Shown here: positions 1-11,830 of the stretch, piece after piece
How the letters are laid out: every line of letters starts with the position of its first letter
How positions within the stretch are numbered: position 1 is the stretch's first letter
Assembly (NCBI GenBank): GCA_021432605.1
Contig: MU271148.1
Span: 565,362 to 629,361 of the forward strand
Source: Coniochaeta sp. PMI_546
Lineage: Eukaryota > Ascomycota > Sordariomycetes > Coniochaetales > Coniochaetaceae
Direction: 5' to 3'
DNA length: 64,000 nucleotides
Notes under the pieces: model-generated
What the model saw: the letters and a program-made list of their open reading frames with translations, nothing else
The model's database searches: none
Told to the model about the DNA's origin: nothing
Made by a program: the position numbers and the translations under genes

Positions 1-792
1 TGGTATTTCGGGTTGGGGGTTGCGGACAAGCTGCCCATGGTGCGGCCGTGAAAGGCATTGTGGAAGGAGACGAACTCGTACTTCTCCCCAGATGGGTCGA
101 GGACCTTGCCGACCTTGCGCGCGAACTTGATGGCGGCCTCGTTGGCTTCGGAGCCGGAGTTGCAGATGAAGACGGACGTGGCGTCGTGCATGCCTCCGGA
201 CTCGAGCGTCTTCTCGACGAGCAGCTTTGAGAGTGCGCCTGTCCAGGGGTTGTAGTATAGGTTCGATGCGTGGACTAGAGTCTTGGCCTGTCGAGTTGCA
301 TGTCAGCACTGTGGCCGTGCAAGTATAGGGTGTGATGACTCACCTGTTGGGCAATGAGGTTGGTGAACTCGGGGTCGCAGTGGCCGAGCGCATTGACCGC
401 AATGCCGGCAGTGAAATCCAGATATTTCCGGTTGTCAATATCCCATATATATGATCCTTCTCCTTTTACAAATACAGGCGGCGGTCGCGCATATGTGGCG
501 ACCATGAAAGGAGCATGTTCGTTGACCAGGGCGGCGCTCGCCGAGTCTGCGTCGGGGTCTGGGTTCGGTAGGCTGGCTTGTTTCTAGGGCAAGGTTAGCT
601 GTTACTGGTTGGTGGAATATGTACCACGGAGCTTCGTACTTTGATGTCATCCCTCGAGATGTCAGTTCCTATATTCGAGGTAGGCACAGCCGCTGCTTGG
701 GAGTAGAACCGGCAGGCTAATGGCGAATACTGCGCAACCACTCCTTTGCCGGACTGCACCGCAAGGCGCGCCAGCGGCGCCCGGAAAGCCAT
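1..792 (-). CDS. ARG8: Acetylornithine aminotransferase, mitochondrial (C-terminus beyond window)
   Basis: PLP-dependent class III aminotransferase that converts N-acetylglutamate semialdehyde to N-acetylornithine in arginine biosynthesis, in the mitochondrial matrix. Three exons are visible: 792-640, 583-344 and 287-1 (running off the left edge). Introns are 639-584 and 343-288; the first donor could instead be at 624, which is also in frame. The start fits a mitochondrial presequence, with Arg/Ala/Ser-rich residues 1-35 (MAFRAPLARLAVQ). Then come the family landmarks YLDFTAGIAVNALGH, the segment around LYYNPW, SGSEANEAAIKFAR and FHGRTMG. The PLP lysine region lies outside the window. It is divergent from the hydrolase at 2076, with about 1.3 kb between them. 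The arginine-pathway family assignment is firm; separation from ornithine aminotransferase rests on the presequence and the SGSEANEAAIKFAR context. Confidence 0.92.
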
Positions 793-2075
793 TGGACTAC
801 GGTTACTCGTGGTGTTTTGGAGTCTGACCCCGAAGCGAAAAGGCTGAGAGCAATGAGAGGAACGGATGTAATGATTTTGCGTCGCTGTGCTGAAGGTTGA
901 GCCTAATGTCTGCAGTCACGGTAACTCACAATGCGAGAATATGACTCGCAATAATTTTGTCGATAGGAAGCGATAAGCAAAAAAGTGGTCCGATGTCGCT
1001 GTGCGCTATGCAGGATACCTTGTAGTGTATAAGACTGATAAGGTACCTACCTACCTTACCGATCATCCACAAGCCGCACTGCAGTGTTGGTGGATGCTCA
1101 AAGGTTAGCAATGCATGTGATAAGAAAACTCTGAGCATTCTCCGAGTACCTCTGGTTAGAATTCCATCACGTTATCTAACATAACATCCTAATTGAGTGA
1201 GTACATACTGTGTACATCTTACACTGGTGATAGAGCTCACCATGTGCAAGGTGCAACAGACTTCATCTTGATACATCTTGCTGTATCCTTCTGTCGTCTC
1301 TGCCAGGCACTCTTCAGGGCGGGATGGGCATCGAGATACACGTCGAGTTAAGGCGCCTCTCCCGCTGGAATATGCCAGATGGAACCCCTGGAAAGCTCGC
1401 AAGTCGCAACGATTGGACTTTTCGCGGGGCAGATTGTGGGGTAAGGCTTCGAAACGAGCCCCTCCACGGCTGTCTACCCGCAATTGGAATTACCTAGACT
1501 AGCGCCTGTCGTCCCACGTTTGCCCGGCTTCCATCTGCCTTTTCACATGTCAGCGGCCGATCACAGGCAGGACGACATGATTCGCTCTTCCGCGTCATGA
1601 TTCCGCGCATTGCACCGGCTCAGTGGTCCGAATTCAAGGTCTCGTGGCTGGATTACCGTCTAGTCATGTCACCTCGGACATGTTTCCTTTGACCTCACTC
1701 ATTTTCCTTCAACTTGTGTTTATTATTTTCCTTCTTTCTGAGTTGTAAATACTACCTTTCTCCAAGTCCATTTGTTAGACTGCTAGACTCGTCAATAGAC
1801 CCCAAGGTCTGCCCTCCATCCCTGTCTTTGTTTGTGTCTGATCCTTCTCCAAAGCAACTGCAAAGTATCGACATTGTCCACCATATACAGTTGATACCCC
1901 CCTTGTTTCCCACTCTCCTGCAACAGTTTACACCTCGCAAAGCCGGATGACGTCGAACCTGAGCGACATGGCTCCATTACTGTAACTCTACCATCCGGTG
2001 CCTACGAATCGCTTCTGGATACAGCCTCCACGACAAGGTCTTCCTTTCCAGTGGCCCGCAGATAGACCGGCAAAC
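793..2075. promoter_or_regulatory. Divergent intergenic region
   Basis: Shared upstream region of the aminotransferase (minus) and the alpha/beta hydrolase (plus). A pyrimidine-rich stretch with ttccttc/ctttctg motifs at about 1700-1760 and further CT-rich sequence up to 1925 is typical of a fungal core promoter or leader for the rightward gene. No ORF here looks coding. Confidence 0.4.
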
Positions 2076-4338
2076 ATGATCGACCATGTGTTAGGACGGC
2101 CGTCCGTCAAGTCACGACGACTTCAGGTGCTGGCAGTCTTGGCCTTCTGGTCAACCTACCTATTCAAGTATATACCTCCTCCAGTATTCCAGCTGGCCGT
2201 ACGATATGCTAACTGTGCGCAGAGGCAACAAGCATGGACCGCCAGTCGTCCGCTTCTTGTCTCGGGTATTGTCCAGGTCTTTGACCGCGTGGCAGACGGT
2301 GGTCATCACCATGATGTACCTCTATGCCGCTCGGAACTTCAGCACGCTGGTGGGACTTGCCAGTCCCGAGCCGCTTGCAAACATGTACGACAAGACCTAC
2401 TTTCGTGCAACATGGGTTCTAACAGCCCTCGATGCCGGCTTCTGGACCGCCATGAAGATCCGGCAAAAGTGGCTGCGTGACATCGCAAGCATGGTCTTTT
2501 CCATATTCTACATGGTTGCAGCCGAGCAGGCCGACGAGAAAGTACGCAAAGTCAGGGGTAACCTTACAGTTGAACACTTGAGGATCAGCTGGAACAAGGG
2601 TACCGCCTCGCCCTATCTGCGCTTCTTCCAAGGTCTGATGAGACCTCGGTTCACGCGGTGGCCGCCTCGCCAGATCCGGATACCCCGACCCTCAACGAGC
2701 GACTTCAAGGAGCCGGCTCTGGGATGGCTCTACTATGATGGTCCCATAGCGGACCTGGTACACCATAACAAGATCGTGTTGGACATACCAGGAGGCGGAT
2801 TCGTTGCCATGGATCCCAGAACCAACGATGACAAGCTTTGTGCGTGGGCTGCGAAGACAGGACTTCCAATACTCAGCTTGGATTACAAGAAGGCACCCGA
2901 ATACCCTTACCCATACGCTCTCAACGAATGTTACGATGTGTACACGACTCTCATCAAGAGCAAAGGACGGTGTATAGGCATGTCAGGCAAGGAAGTGCCA
3001 AGGATCATCGTGACTGGCGACAGTGCTGGTGGCAATCTCGCAGCGTCCATGACGCTGATGGTTATCGAGACTGGCTCGGGCCCGGTCCAGCGATTTCAAG
3101 GGGAAGTTGAGCTCCCCACTCCGGACGCTCTTGTTCTTTTCTATCCAGCACTGGACATGAACATCGGAAACTGGATGTCGGACGAGCAGATGGCTCTGAT
3201 CAAGGACCGTAGGGCACGAGCCTCAAACAAGAACATCATTCGCCGCAAGAGCATGCAATACAACATCCTAGCAGGCACACCGCACGAGTCCGAAGACGAG
3301 GACGATAGCCCCTCCAAGTCTACGCCGGATACGGAACCAACGAAATCGTCCTCAGGAGATATGTCCCCCGCGAATCCCCGGACGCCCAACCCGGAATTCG
3401 CCCACTCGGCCCCAACTAGCTGGACCAAGACGCAACAGGCTCACCGGCCAGACAAGCCCGAGCGGCATCCCAGCACCTCGTCCCACCACGTGGAGCCGCT
3501 ACGAACCCGTCTCGCCACGTCCTCAATGATCTCGTACTTCAACGACCGAGTCCTGACACCCGAGATGATGCGCGCCATGATCATCCTCTACGTCGGCCCC
3601 CACAACCGCCCGGACTTCAGCCAGGACTACCTCCTATGCCCCATCCTGGCCCCGGACATCCTCCTCGCCCGCTTTCCCAAGACGTACTTCCTCACCGGCG
3701 AGCGCGACCCCCTCGTGGACGACACGGTCATCTTCGCCGGCCGCCTGCGGCGGGTGAAGGCCGCATTCCACGCCTCGGGCGGGACGCGGCTCGAGTACCA
3801 CGAGTCCGACGCGCAGGCCGAGGGCTTCGACGAGAAGGACGTCGCCGAGGTCGCGCTCCTGCCGGGCATCAGCCACGGCTTCCTCCAGTTCCCGACCGTG
3901 TACCCCCCGGCGTGGAAGCTGATCGATCGGTCTGCTCGCTGGATCGAGGACGGCTTCGCCACTGCCGAGAGGCGGGAGAGGATCCGGAAGAGGGTGGTGG
4001 CTAATGCCGCCGCAGCTGTCGGTGGTACGAGTGCGAGACACCACTTCCGGCAGGAGTCCAGCGGTGACGACGACCGGCCGCTGGAGATGGGAATGACGAA
4101 GGGCAGGGGGAGGACTGGGAAGGAGGAGATGTCGAACGGGGTGAACGGAGAGTTCAACAAGGTGAATGGTGGAGGCGGCGGGGAGGAGAAGAGCCCTGTC
4201 AAGAGCAAGAAGAAGAGGGTCAGGACCAGAACTGCGGATGGCGAGACTTTGGTTAAGCTCAATAGCTCGGATGATCTGTTGAGCAGGAGAATGATGGGCC
4301 TTATGGGCGGGTTGACCGGGCTAGGTGAGGAGAAGTAG
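2076..4338 (+). CDS. Alpha/beta hydrolase of the hormone-sensitive-lipase type, probably membrane-anchored
   Basis: Predicted esterase/lipase or deacetylase of 735 residues. Exons are 2076-2167 and 2223-4338; the 55-bp intron ends in a GCTAAC branch point and CGCAG. The first in-frame ATG is 2076 (MIDHVLGRPSVKSRR); no ATG lies upstream in frame. Hydrophobic segments near residues 16-30 (VLAVLAFWSTYL) and 45-65 suggest an N-terminal membrane anchor. The hydrolase core has PGGG at 220-223 (the family usually has HGGG), the nucleophile elbow GDSAGG with Ser298, Asp526 in GERDPLVDD and His582 in GISHGF. About 100 residues rich in Ser/Pro/Thr/Asp (roughly 365-460) interrupt the core between Ser and Asp. 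The C-terminal about 110 residues are Gly/Lys/Arg-rich and probably disordered. The substrate is unknown; steryl-ester or acyl-group hydrolysis is possible. It converges on the adenine deaminase gene with a 243-bp gap. Confidence 0.85.
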
Positions 4339-4581
4339 GGGCTGTCTGCATGGACAGAGCGGGATTAAGGTACATTACACGCTCGGTGGTATGTCATACA
4401 TAGCCTGTTGAGAACATCGTCCTTGACTATAGATGCATATACGGAGAACATCCCCAGGCACCAGGTCCATTATTACTCTATCAATCTGGCAATGCTGTCG
4501 CTGTCTACATCACTCGCCAGTGGTCGTGAGCGCTTTTCTATATGCTAAAAAAATCCTTTTCCTCCTTAACCCTCCAGTCGC

Positions 4582-5688
4582 CTACACAACAGCCACCCCG
4601 GTCTCCCGGTCAAAGAGCTCAGCAATCTCATCCAGAATCTCCCTCTTCCTCGCCTCATCGCACCAGCTGCCCTCGACCGCATTCGTCGCAATCGTCCTCC
4701 ACTCCTCGGCCGTCAAACCAAACGCATCCTGCACAGCACAGTAGTTGTCCTGTATATACCCCTCAAAGTACGCCGGATCGTCGCTGTTGATGCTGAACCT
4801 AACCCCCTTCTCCAAGAACTTGCGGATGGGCACGTGCTCGATCCGACTGACCCCCTTGAGCCTCACGTTCGACATCGGACACACGGTCAGCAGCACCCCG
4901 TCCCGAGCCAGCCGCTCCATCACCGCCTCGTCCTCCGCCGCCCTCACCCCGTGGTCGATGCGGGTCGCCCCCAGCCTGTCCAGGGCATCCACCACGTACC
5001 CCGCGGGACCCTCCTCGCCCGCGTGCGCCGTCCGCCTGATCCCCGCCTCGCCCGCGGCGGCGAATATCCCCGCCCAGTTCTCGGGCGGCTTGGCCAGCTC
5101 GGTGCTGCACAGTCCCAGCCCCGCCAGGTCGCCGCTGGCGAAGTAGCCCCTGTCGCGCATGAGCTCGAAGCACGCCGCCGAGTCCTCGACGGGCAGGTGC
5201 CGCAGCAGGCAGGGGATGAGCAGGACCGTCAGCCTCCCCGGGCCGCCGCTGCGGCTGCGGTGGGCGAACTCGGCCTCGGCCCGGCGCTTGCCGTCCAGCA
5301 GGCCCTCGACCACGGTCTCGATGGCGACGCCGCGGGCCAGGTGGGCCTGGGGGTCGAAGAAGACCTCGGCGTGGCGCAGGTTGCCGTCCCGCACGGCGCC
5401 GGCCAGGTAGGCGTAGGCCAGCTCCGAGAAGTCGGAGGCTGTGATGAGCACGCGCATGCCGATGTAGTAGTAGGCCAGGAAGTCGTCGAGGGAGGAGAAG
5501 CGGGCGTACCGCTCGTTCAGGGCCTCGGGGGAGGCGAAGGAGGGGTCCTCTGATACCGGGGGTAGGGGGATGGAGTTCTTGGCCGAGAGGGAGAAGAGGA
5601 GCTCGGGCGAGAGGGAGCCCTCTATGTGCAGGTGGTGCTCACATTTGGGGAGGCGGGTGAGGAAGTTGTGGAGGGGGGATTTGCACAT
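4582..5688 (-). CDS. AAH1: Adenine deaminase (AAH1 type; adenosine deaminase superfamily)
   Basis: Cytosolic/nuclear zinc enzyme that hydrolyses adenine to hypoxanthine in purine salvage. It is intronless, 368 residues, close to the yeast Aah1 length. The start is taken at the ATG giving MCKSPLHNFLTRLPKCEHHL, because the family begins just before PKCEHHLH; codons upstream are in frame but unlike the family. Zinc and catalytic residues are in place: His19 and His21 (HHLHIEG), His222 with Glu225 (TAHAGEEGP), His246 (RIDHG) and the Asp303-Asp304 pair (NSDDPAYF). The conserved blocks YYYIGMRVLI, HAEVFFDPQAH and GSWCD match the fungal adenine deaminases more closely than adenosine deaminases. Codon third positions are very GC-rich, which explains the long open antisense frames over this gene. 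Confidence 0.92.
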   Translation of the reverse strand: MCKSPLHNFLTRLPKCEHHLHIEGSLSPELLFSLSAKNSIPLPPVSEDPSFASPEALNERYARFSSLDDFLAYYYIGMRVLITASDFSELAYAYLAGAVRDGNLRHAEVFFDPQAHLARGVAIETVVEGLLDGKRRAEAEFAHRSRSGGPGRLTVLLIPCLLRHLPVEDSAACFELMRDRGYFASGDLAGLGLCSTELAKPPENWAGIFAAAGEAGIRRTAHAGEEGPAGYVVDALDRLGATRIDHGVRAAEDEAVMERLARDGVLLTVCPMSNVRLKGVSRIEHVPIRKFLEKGVRFSINSDDPAYFEGYIQDNYCAVQDAFGLTAEEWRTIATNAVEGSWCDEARKREILDEIAELFDRETGVAVV

Positions 5689-7570
5689 CTTGATGGGGAT
5701 GCTTGATGGGATGGTGCTTGGGTGATATGTGGCTCTGCTACAGCTATTTTGTCCCTCCTGACGGCGTTGAGCAATTTTTTGGCTCGTTAGCTGTACTCTG
5801 TACTCAAAAGACCGATCACAGCACCAAAGCGACAACACGGAGAGTATTACTATGTATCAAAAGACATATCGGGCGAGGGAAAATTCTCAAATTCTGGAAT
5901 TTTCCTATCGGCGAAATACACGTCGTCCAGTTATCCTGCTCGTTGCCCATTTTCTCTTTACCCACTCTGGTAGCATATCGGCGATTGCCGCCGCTGTCAG
6001 GGCGAGTAATACCGGCCACTTGCGACAGCGTGCTCGAGTCGAGCCGATGCGTCTTCCATCGTCCACAGCTGTCCATGCGAGGCTTTGTTGTTGTTGCCCT
6101 CGACATGACAGAATCGGGCGTTGGCGTTGTTTCAATAGCATAGCATAGCAATGTGCACGTGCGCACAATGGCAAGGCCGGCAGCATCACACGCGCTGTTC
6201 TACGGTGGAAAGTCAAATAAAAGGTGACCGACCTGAGCCGGGATCCGAACGCGCAACGTGGTCGCCAAGCAGCTGCCGTTACCGAAATTGCAAGGAGGCT
6301 CCGGTGACAGCCGTCATCCTCGTTAGCGTGTCATTTGTGAAAAAGATCCGACGGGTTATTCGGTAAGCAACAGTAACAGCTGAGATGCCTGTCCTGTTTG
6401 TTCATCTTGTCCTGATTTCGGTCATGCACACGTAACTTTGCACAACTTTGCGCAACTTTACGTGTACCTCGATGGAACTAGCAGGTACCTTACTTAGAGG
6501 ATCCCCGCTGTGGATCGGGATCAGCTGGCTCTTTCTTCCACTGTCGGGGGAAGGCGCGTCCAGCCAAGCTACCTTACTATGTACACCTGAAAAAGATTTA
6601 CCCGCCGTCGACAGCAAGCTCACGTCCGTGTGTCGAGCCGCCAGATGTCAATGCGTTGCTTATTTTGGATGGTTGAAGTTAGCCAGAATATCAACAGATT
6701 GAGCCGTCGCCGCCAGTGATCTGTGACACCAGGCGTCGCGGGCAGTTACGGGTAGATCATCGACGTCCAGGGCAACAAAAATAGTTTTGTCCCCGGAGTC
6801 TCACGCACGCCCTCCCTGAAGATCTCACGGATGAGACGGGGTTCTGTTTTCTCGTTTGATGGGTTGACGATCACATCGCAAAAAAAAAAAAAAAACCATG
6901 CTCTCATCCCCCGGAATGGGAGCTAAAAATAAGAGTTGATGGCCCAGGCTGTGATGTTTGTGTTCCAGCTTCCCACCACGCGGGACAGCTCGAAACTTGT
7001 TGAGGCTCGCGTTGGCATTATGCAAACGCTGTCTCTGGCAGTGATGAAACGAATATGCAGAAAAAGTACGGACGCGACTGTATGGTCGAAATCCATCCAT
7101 CCCTCGACTCGGTCGGCCGTCGGGTTCCTTGTCGCACCAAAATGAACGGGGGCTTGCACTAGTGTTTGCTCCCGAGATCTGTTCAGGAAGTGCTTGCGAA
7201 TCGGAGTGCACCCTGCACAACCTCTTTGCTTTTCCGCCCGGGTAGCCCGAACGTGGCCATGGCGTCTGTCGTCAGAGAGAGAGAGAGAGTCGGGAAGTCA
7301 GCTGAGATCATAATGTGTGGCAAGTTACCGACCGACGGCGTGGAATCGGGTTTGGATTTTTTGCTTATTGCGGGAGAATGGTCCAATGTTGCGATGAGGA
7401 TCTGTTGCCAACAAGCTAGTCTAGTGCCTTTTCCGACTTGTCTCTACACTACCACAAGCTCACTACACCATCACAATCACAGACTGATCTACATTACCAA
7501 CGGACCACTGATCAACGGCGGAACACGAAATCTCAAAAGTGTGGAGATGAACTGCCGCGTTGGGACGAGA

Positions 7571-7606
7571 GCCACTGGAGCCACTGGAACCACTGGAGCC
7601 ACTGAA
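7571..7606. repeat. Four tandem 9-bp units
   Basis: Units GCCACTGGA, GCCACTGGA, ACCACTGGA and GCCACTGAA follow each other without a gap. The frame across them would read repeated Ala/Gly-Thr, but no surrounding gene is evident, so this is treated as a minisatellite. Confidence 0.85.
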
Positions 7607-10592
7607 AAGCATATCCCCCACAATCCCGTCCCGCTGCATCTCAATCTGACTCGCTGCTTAACGGCAACAGGGCTTGGTGGCGTTGATTCCCACCAACTGT
7701 TTTGTCCCGAAGCCAAGGATACGAACACGATCGGGTCGCGCCATCCGTAGACAGGGCTAGCGGCCCAGCCGGTTAGCGGGCAACCGCGTTCCCTCGACTG
7801 TGGCGTCTTTGCGATTGTTGTTCCCTGGCACAGACCAAGCGTATATGCCAAGATCATACGACTTGCCCGCTGTACTGTTTGTTCCAAGTCTTTTTTGGCC
7901 GCCGAGGATCAAGGTTTTAATAGGTGACAGAGTACGTGTATACGTGTATGCGCCCCTGGGGTAGCAGGTTTCGTTCTATTTTGGTCTGGACAGTGGATCT
8001 GTTCGGTCATCTCGACCTTTTCCTCCATGATCTTCGCCAATCGTGTTTGATCCAGCTGATCTGCCTTCGTAGTCTCCATTCGGAGTCGAGCCGTAGAAAG
8101 GTCGCTGATACGCGGGGGTTGCCGTCCAATATCACGGCGGACTAACGACAGGGTTTGCGAAGGAATTGGTTCTCATGGCGTAATTGGTTTTCACTCGCCG
8201 GCCTCCATGTTTGGCTGTTGCTTTCGAACAGGATGACAAGCAGGCACGCTTGAGGATGAGCCTAGCAAGAGAGGCCTTGACTGCACAAGCGGGACATAGA
8301 AGCGTCGTGTGACATGGTGTTGACAGGAGCAAAGCATGCTTGCTGGCAGAGAGACTCGGATACTAGGTATCTTGTGGAGGAATAAGCGAGAGGAGTGTGA
8401 ACCGAGGATGTTTCATAAACTACCAGGTATTTTGTGGTCAGAGGGCCTTATCCGTCTGGCCCTCTTGGAACCTGGGAAGAAAGCAAAGCGACGCTTCCGC
8501 TGTGCCGCATTCTGCCAGAAAGTTGTCTAATGCGATGCGATGTCATTGTTAACGCTCTCATTCTCTATCTCGGGTAGTGTAGCTTGCTCAGCACGATGTT
8601 ATGATTTTACGCATTATATTCATGTCTTTCGACGAGGTGTCAAAAACAGTACGGGTAACTCTTGGTTTTGCTGCAGTCATCGTCGCCTGTGACTTCTCGC
8701 AGCACCCGCCGCAAAAGTTACCGTGCACTGCAACCACTTGGGAAGCTCAACCAGCCCACCGATCTGGTTAAGCGGTCCATTGGATGATGGCCCAGTCCAG
8801 TCTTAGCGCAGCTAGGAACCTCTCTGCCGGCAACCGGGGGTTTGTCCCCTCGCCGTCGATCCGTACCAGATTGTGTGTCTTCTTGGGCGGCCATGTGCAG
8901 GGGTTCGTTAGAGGTACCGAGGCGTGATTTTCAGTGGTAATCTTCAGCAGTTCAGCTCGCTGAGACAAAACATTTGCTTGTTGTGGTGCTGATGCGCGTC
9001 TGGCAGGTCTACACTATGCCGATTCCTTTTCTCACTCCTTTCTTCTTCGAAATACCACTTTCTCCGGGCGCTATGGCACCGTTACGTAAGATATGTCTTA
9101 TTTTCGTCGAAATGTGTTTTGCACAATCTAACTAATGCCAGCCGAAACTGGGACCTCCGCGGCCTGTACGACGGCGTCTGACCTTCACTCACCGCTCGAT
9201 GACATAGTTGCTCGGCAATCAGGAGCCTTGAGGCAAGAGGCACAAGCCATCCTGTTGAAGGTCGGGCGAGGGAATTTTAGTTGCGTGGCACACGCCTGGT
9301 GATCGGAAAGTAACCCTGGAATGAATGAAACTCGGTACGACTGAAATGCCCTTAACGTCTAAACGTCTCGTCTTCGGATCATAAAGCCACGAGTTAAGGC
9401 ACATTGCACCAAGAAGCCATGATGGTCACATTGGATAAAGGTACCCTTGTTACAGATATCACGTCCGTGCCCTCTGCTGGTTTGCAGCATTGATCGTCTT
9501 CCATCGCAGGAAGGCCGGGCCTTCTTGCACCAGTCCCAGGACGTGGAAGTCACGTTACAAGGGACAGAACAGGTGCACAACATCTGGAACAGAGGCTCAA
9601 AACATCGCGATGGCTTGGAGTAAGCGCAATCACCGGAAAGAATGTTGGTTCACGTGGTACCAGATTAGCACAGTCACCGGTACCGGTTTTCTGGTCTTTT
9701 CAAGGACCATGTCGGTATATGGAACCTCTACGACGGCTTTTGCCGTCTTCTGGTTGCCAGGTTGTCCATTTGCTACACGTCAAATGGAGTCCACTCTGCC
9801 ACTACAGTAATCCAGCTATCGAGCGGCAGTCAATCACCTGCAGATCGGGAAGGTCCTCGGGGTCGGATGAGGAGCCGGGGGCCGGAGTAGCTAAACTGTT
9901 CGATCCCGAGGCTGAACCACACATCATATTCCGAAGTAGCACAAGGTTCCTCCTGCGACATCATCTCGCTGTTACTCCACGTGTGTATGTGTGTAGAGTC
10001 GGGACAATTGAAGTCCTCTCGACAAGACTTGGCGCCATGTCCCTGTCCTCATTCAAGAATGGTAGTTTCGCAACGTCGTAGTCACTGCACTGTCCATTCA
10101 AACTTGCCGACTCCCACCCTAACTAAAACGCTCGAGCGCATGACATCGGGGACCAGACCGAGCTTAGTGGCATCCGGGGGCAGATGCAGCAGATGTCGCG
10201 GCACAATCTCGACATCATTCGGGAGACCACGCTTGCTACCATAGAACGATATCAAGAGGCTACTAGTACGTACGCATGTAGTCTCTGGAGTTGCCTGTGA
10301 ATAATGACATGATATTGAGGCCAAATATCTAGTGTTCTGGGAGATAAAAGGCGACATTATGACAATATACAGGAAACCGGCAACTACACCAGGGTCTCGG
10401 TGGAATGTGCCATTCCCGTGCACGAGGGCAGCATCCAACCAACACCTCCTTTAGGCGGCGTGCAAAAGAATGCATGCCATGCAGCAAGGACGTGCACCTC
10501 ATCTGCTGCACGAAGCTGGAAATGGCAAGTGAGGGTACGGGAGTACCTCTTCGGTTCGTGCCGTCGGTCGAGACTGCGGAACCAGCACTAGA

Positions 10593-10626
10593 AGTACCTT
10601 ATTGTGTACAGACACACTAAGGTACT
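10593..10626. repeat. 34-bp near-perfect hairpin
   Basis: Arms AGTACCTTATTGTGT and ACACACTAAGGTACT are reverse complements at 14 of 15 positions around a 4-base ACAG loop. It lies in the gene-poor tract with no flanking coding sequence. It could be the stem of a small transcript, a collapsed miniature inverted-repeat element or a chance product of the common TAAGGTAC motif. Confidence 0.7.
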
Positions 10627-11023
10627 AATGTGCCGGGCACGGAAGGCACGACCTGAGCTTAAGATGAGTTGCATCACTCGTGTTTTCTTACCGGTCAGCT
10701 TTGGGTTACCGGTATCAGCGGGTTGAGGTTGAGGGGCAACGACTCCCCTGTCGGAGTGGAGCACTTGGCTCTGGGTCCTGTCGGCAGGGCACACCGAGCA
10801 TCAATGGATCTCTCTCTCTCTGGTGACTCTCTGCTATGTGTCTTCATGTTTACGTGCGCGTGTAGTGTAGGCTGCTTACAAGGTAAGGTAGGTATACATA
10901 CATAGTAGGCAGATCTTTGCTTCCTTCGAAATTTAAGCTTTGGGCACCACGGACCCGGAAGGAACACGATGATGAGGAAATCATGATCGTGGATACATCA
11001 ACGATGCACCCAGAACAGCGATG

Positions 11024-11130
11024 CATACTATGTAGGTATCCCAGATCCCCAATCCACGACTCCACGTACGTACCCTTACCATAGATATGTACCTTGTGCC
11101 TTCGTGTACCTGATTTGCATACATAGTATG
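11024..11130. repeat. 11-bp inverted repeat pair
   Basis: CATACTATGTA at 11024-11034 and its exact reverse complement TACATAGTATG at 11120-11130, separated by 85 bp. There is no target-site duplication or coding content that would make it a recognisable element; it may be chance. Confidence 0.4.
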
Positions 11131-11800
11131 AGAAATCATGTACTAAAACATAGTGATGCGGACTACCTTAAAGACATGGACCAGTCCAAGTCCATTGTCC
11201 ATCTCAAGTTGTAGATTTGTTTGGCCTCGAGATCTACTCAGGTGACGTGCCGAGTACATTCCTCCACGTGTAGTAGCGGCGAGCACTGACACGGGGCGAC
11301 CGAGGTGCGAAATGCAACTGCAACCAACTGCAACGCTAGCAGAATAGGGCAAGAACCTCAGTGGCAGTTGCTCGAAACGCGCTAGGCCGCCGAATATCAG
11401 GGCCCTTGCTCACTTGGCCGGCTCTCTCCTTCCCCCTGTGTCATTTGCGAGTTGCAGCACTTGCAGGGTCTGGGGATGGCCTGGATGGTTACTACACTAC
11501 ATAGTACACTAATAAGTGCATAGGAGAAATTCATCTTTGTGGCCATCGTAGAATCCCTGTTTCCGATTCAGCGGCGAGCGTTGACTGAGGTGTGCACCTC
11601 TCTTCTCTCTTGAAGACAGTGCGCGGCGTGGAGAAAAGGTCCAGTGTTTTTGCTCGCTATTATTCTCATGACCCATTTAATTCATCAGCCGGCTCCAGAG
11701 TCGGCAGCCAAGGCGGAGCCGTTAGTTGATAGCACACGGGTTCTTCCATGGGCGACTTCTCGCTACAGAGGTACCGACCGTGACGTGAAGCTCATACGTA

Positions 11801-11830
11801 GTGGTGTGGTGCCCCGTGGTGTGGTGCCCG
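11801..11830. repeat. 15-bp direct duplication
   Basis: GTGGTGTGGTGCCCC is followed immediately by GTGGTGTGGTGCCCG. A simple tandem duplication in non-coding DNA. Confidence 0.85.

Noticed and set aside
3627-4262. 211-residue minus-strand open frame
   Set aside because: Antisense shadow of the GC-rich 3' half of the alpha/beta hydrolase gene, with low-complexity Pro/Ser content and no motifs.
4834-5553. 239-residue plus-strand open frame
   Set aside because: Antisense shadow of the adenine deaminase gene, explained by its extreme GC-rich third codon positions.
6205-6310. tRNA-like minus-strand sequence with GCGTTCGGATCCCGG and a following TTTT
   Set aside because: The T-loop-like motif is suggestive, but the T stem does not pair properly, no matching 5' acceptor arm is found and no clean anticodon arm forms. 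At best a very degenerate tRNA remnant.
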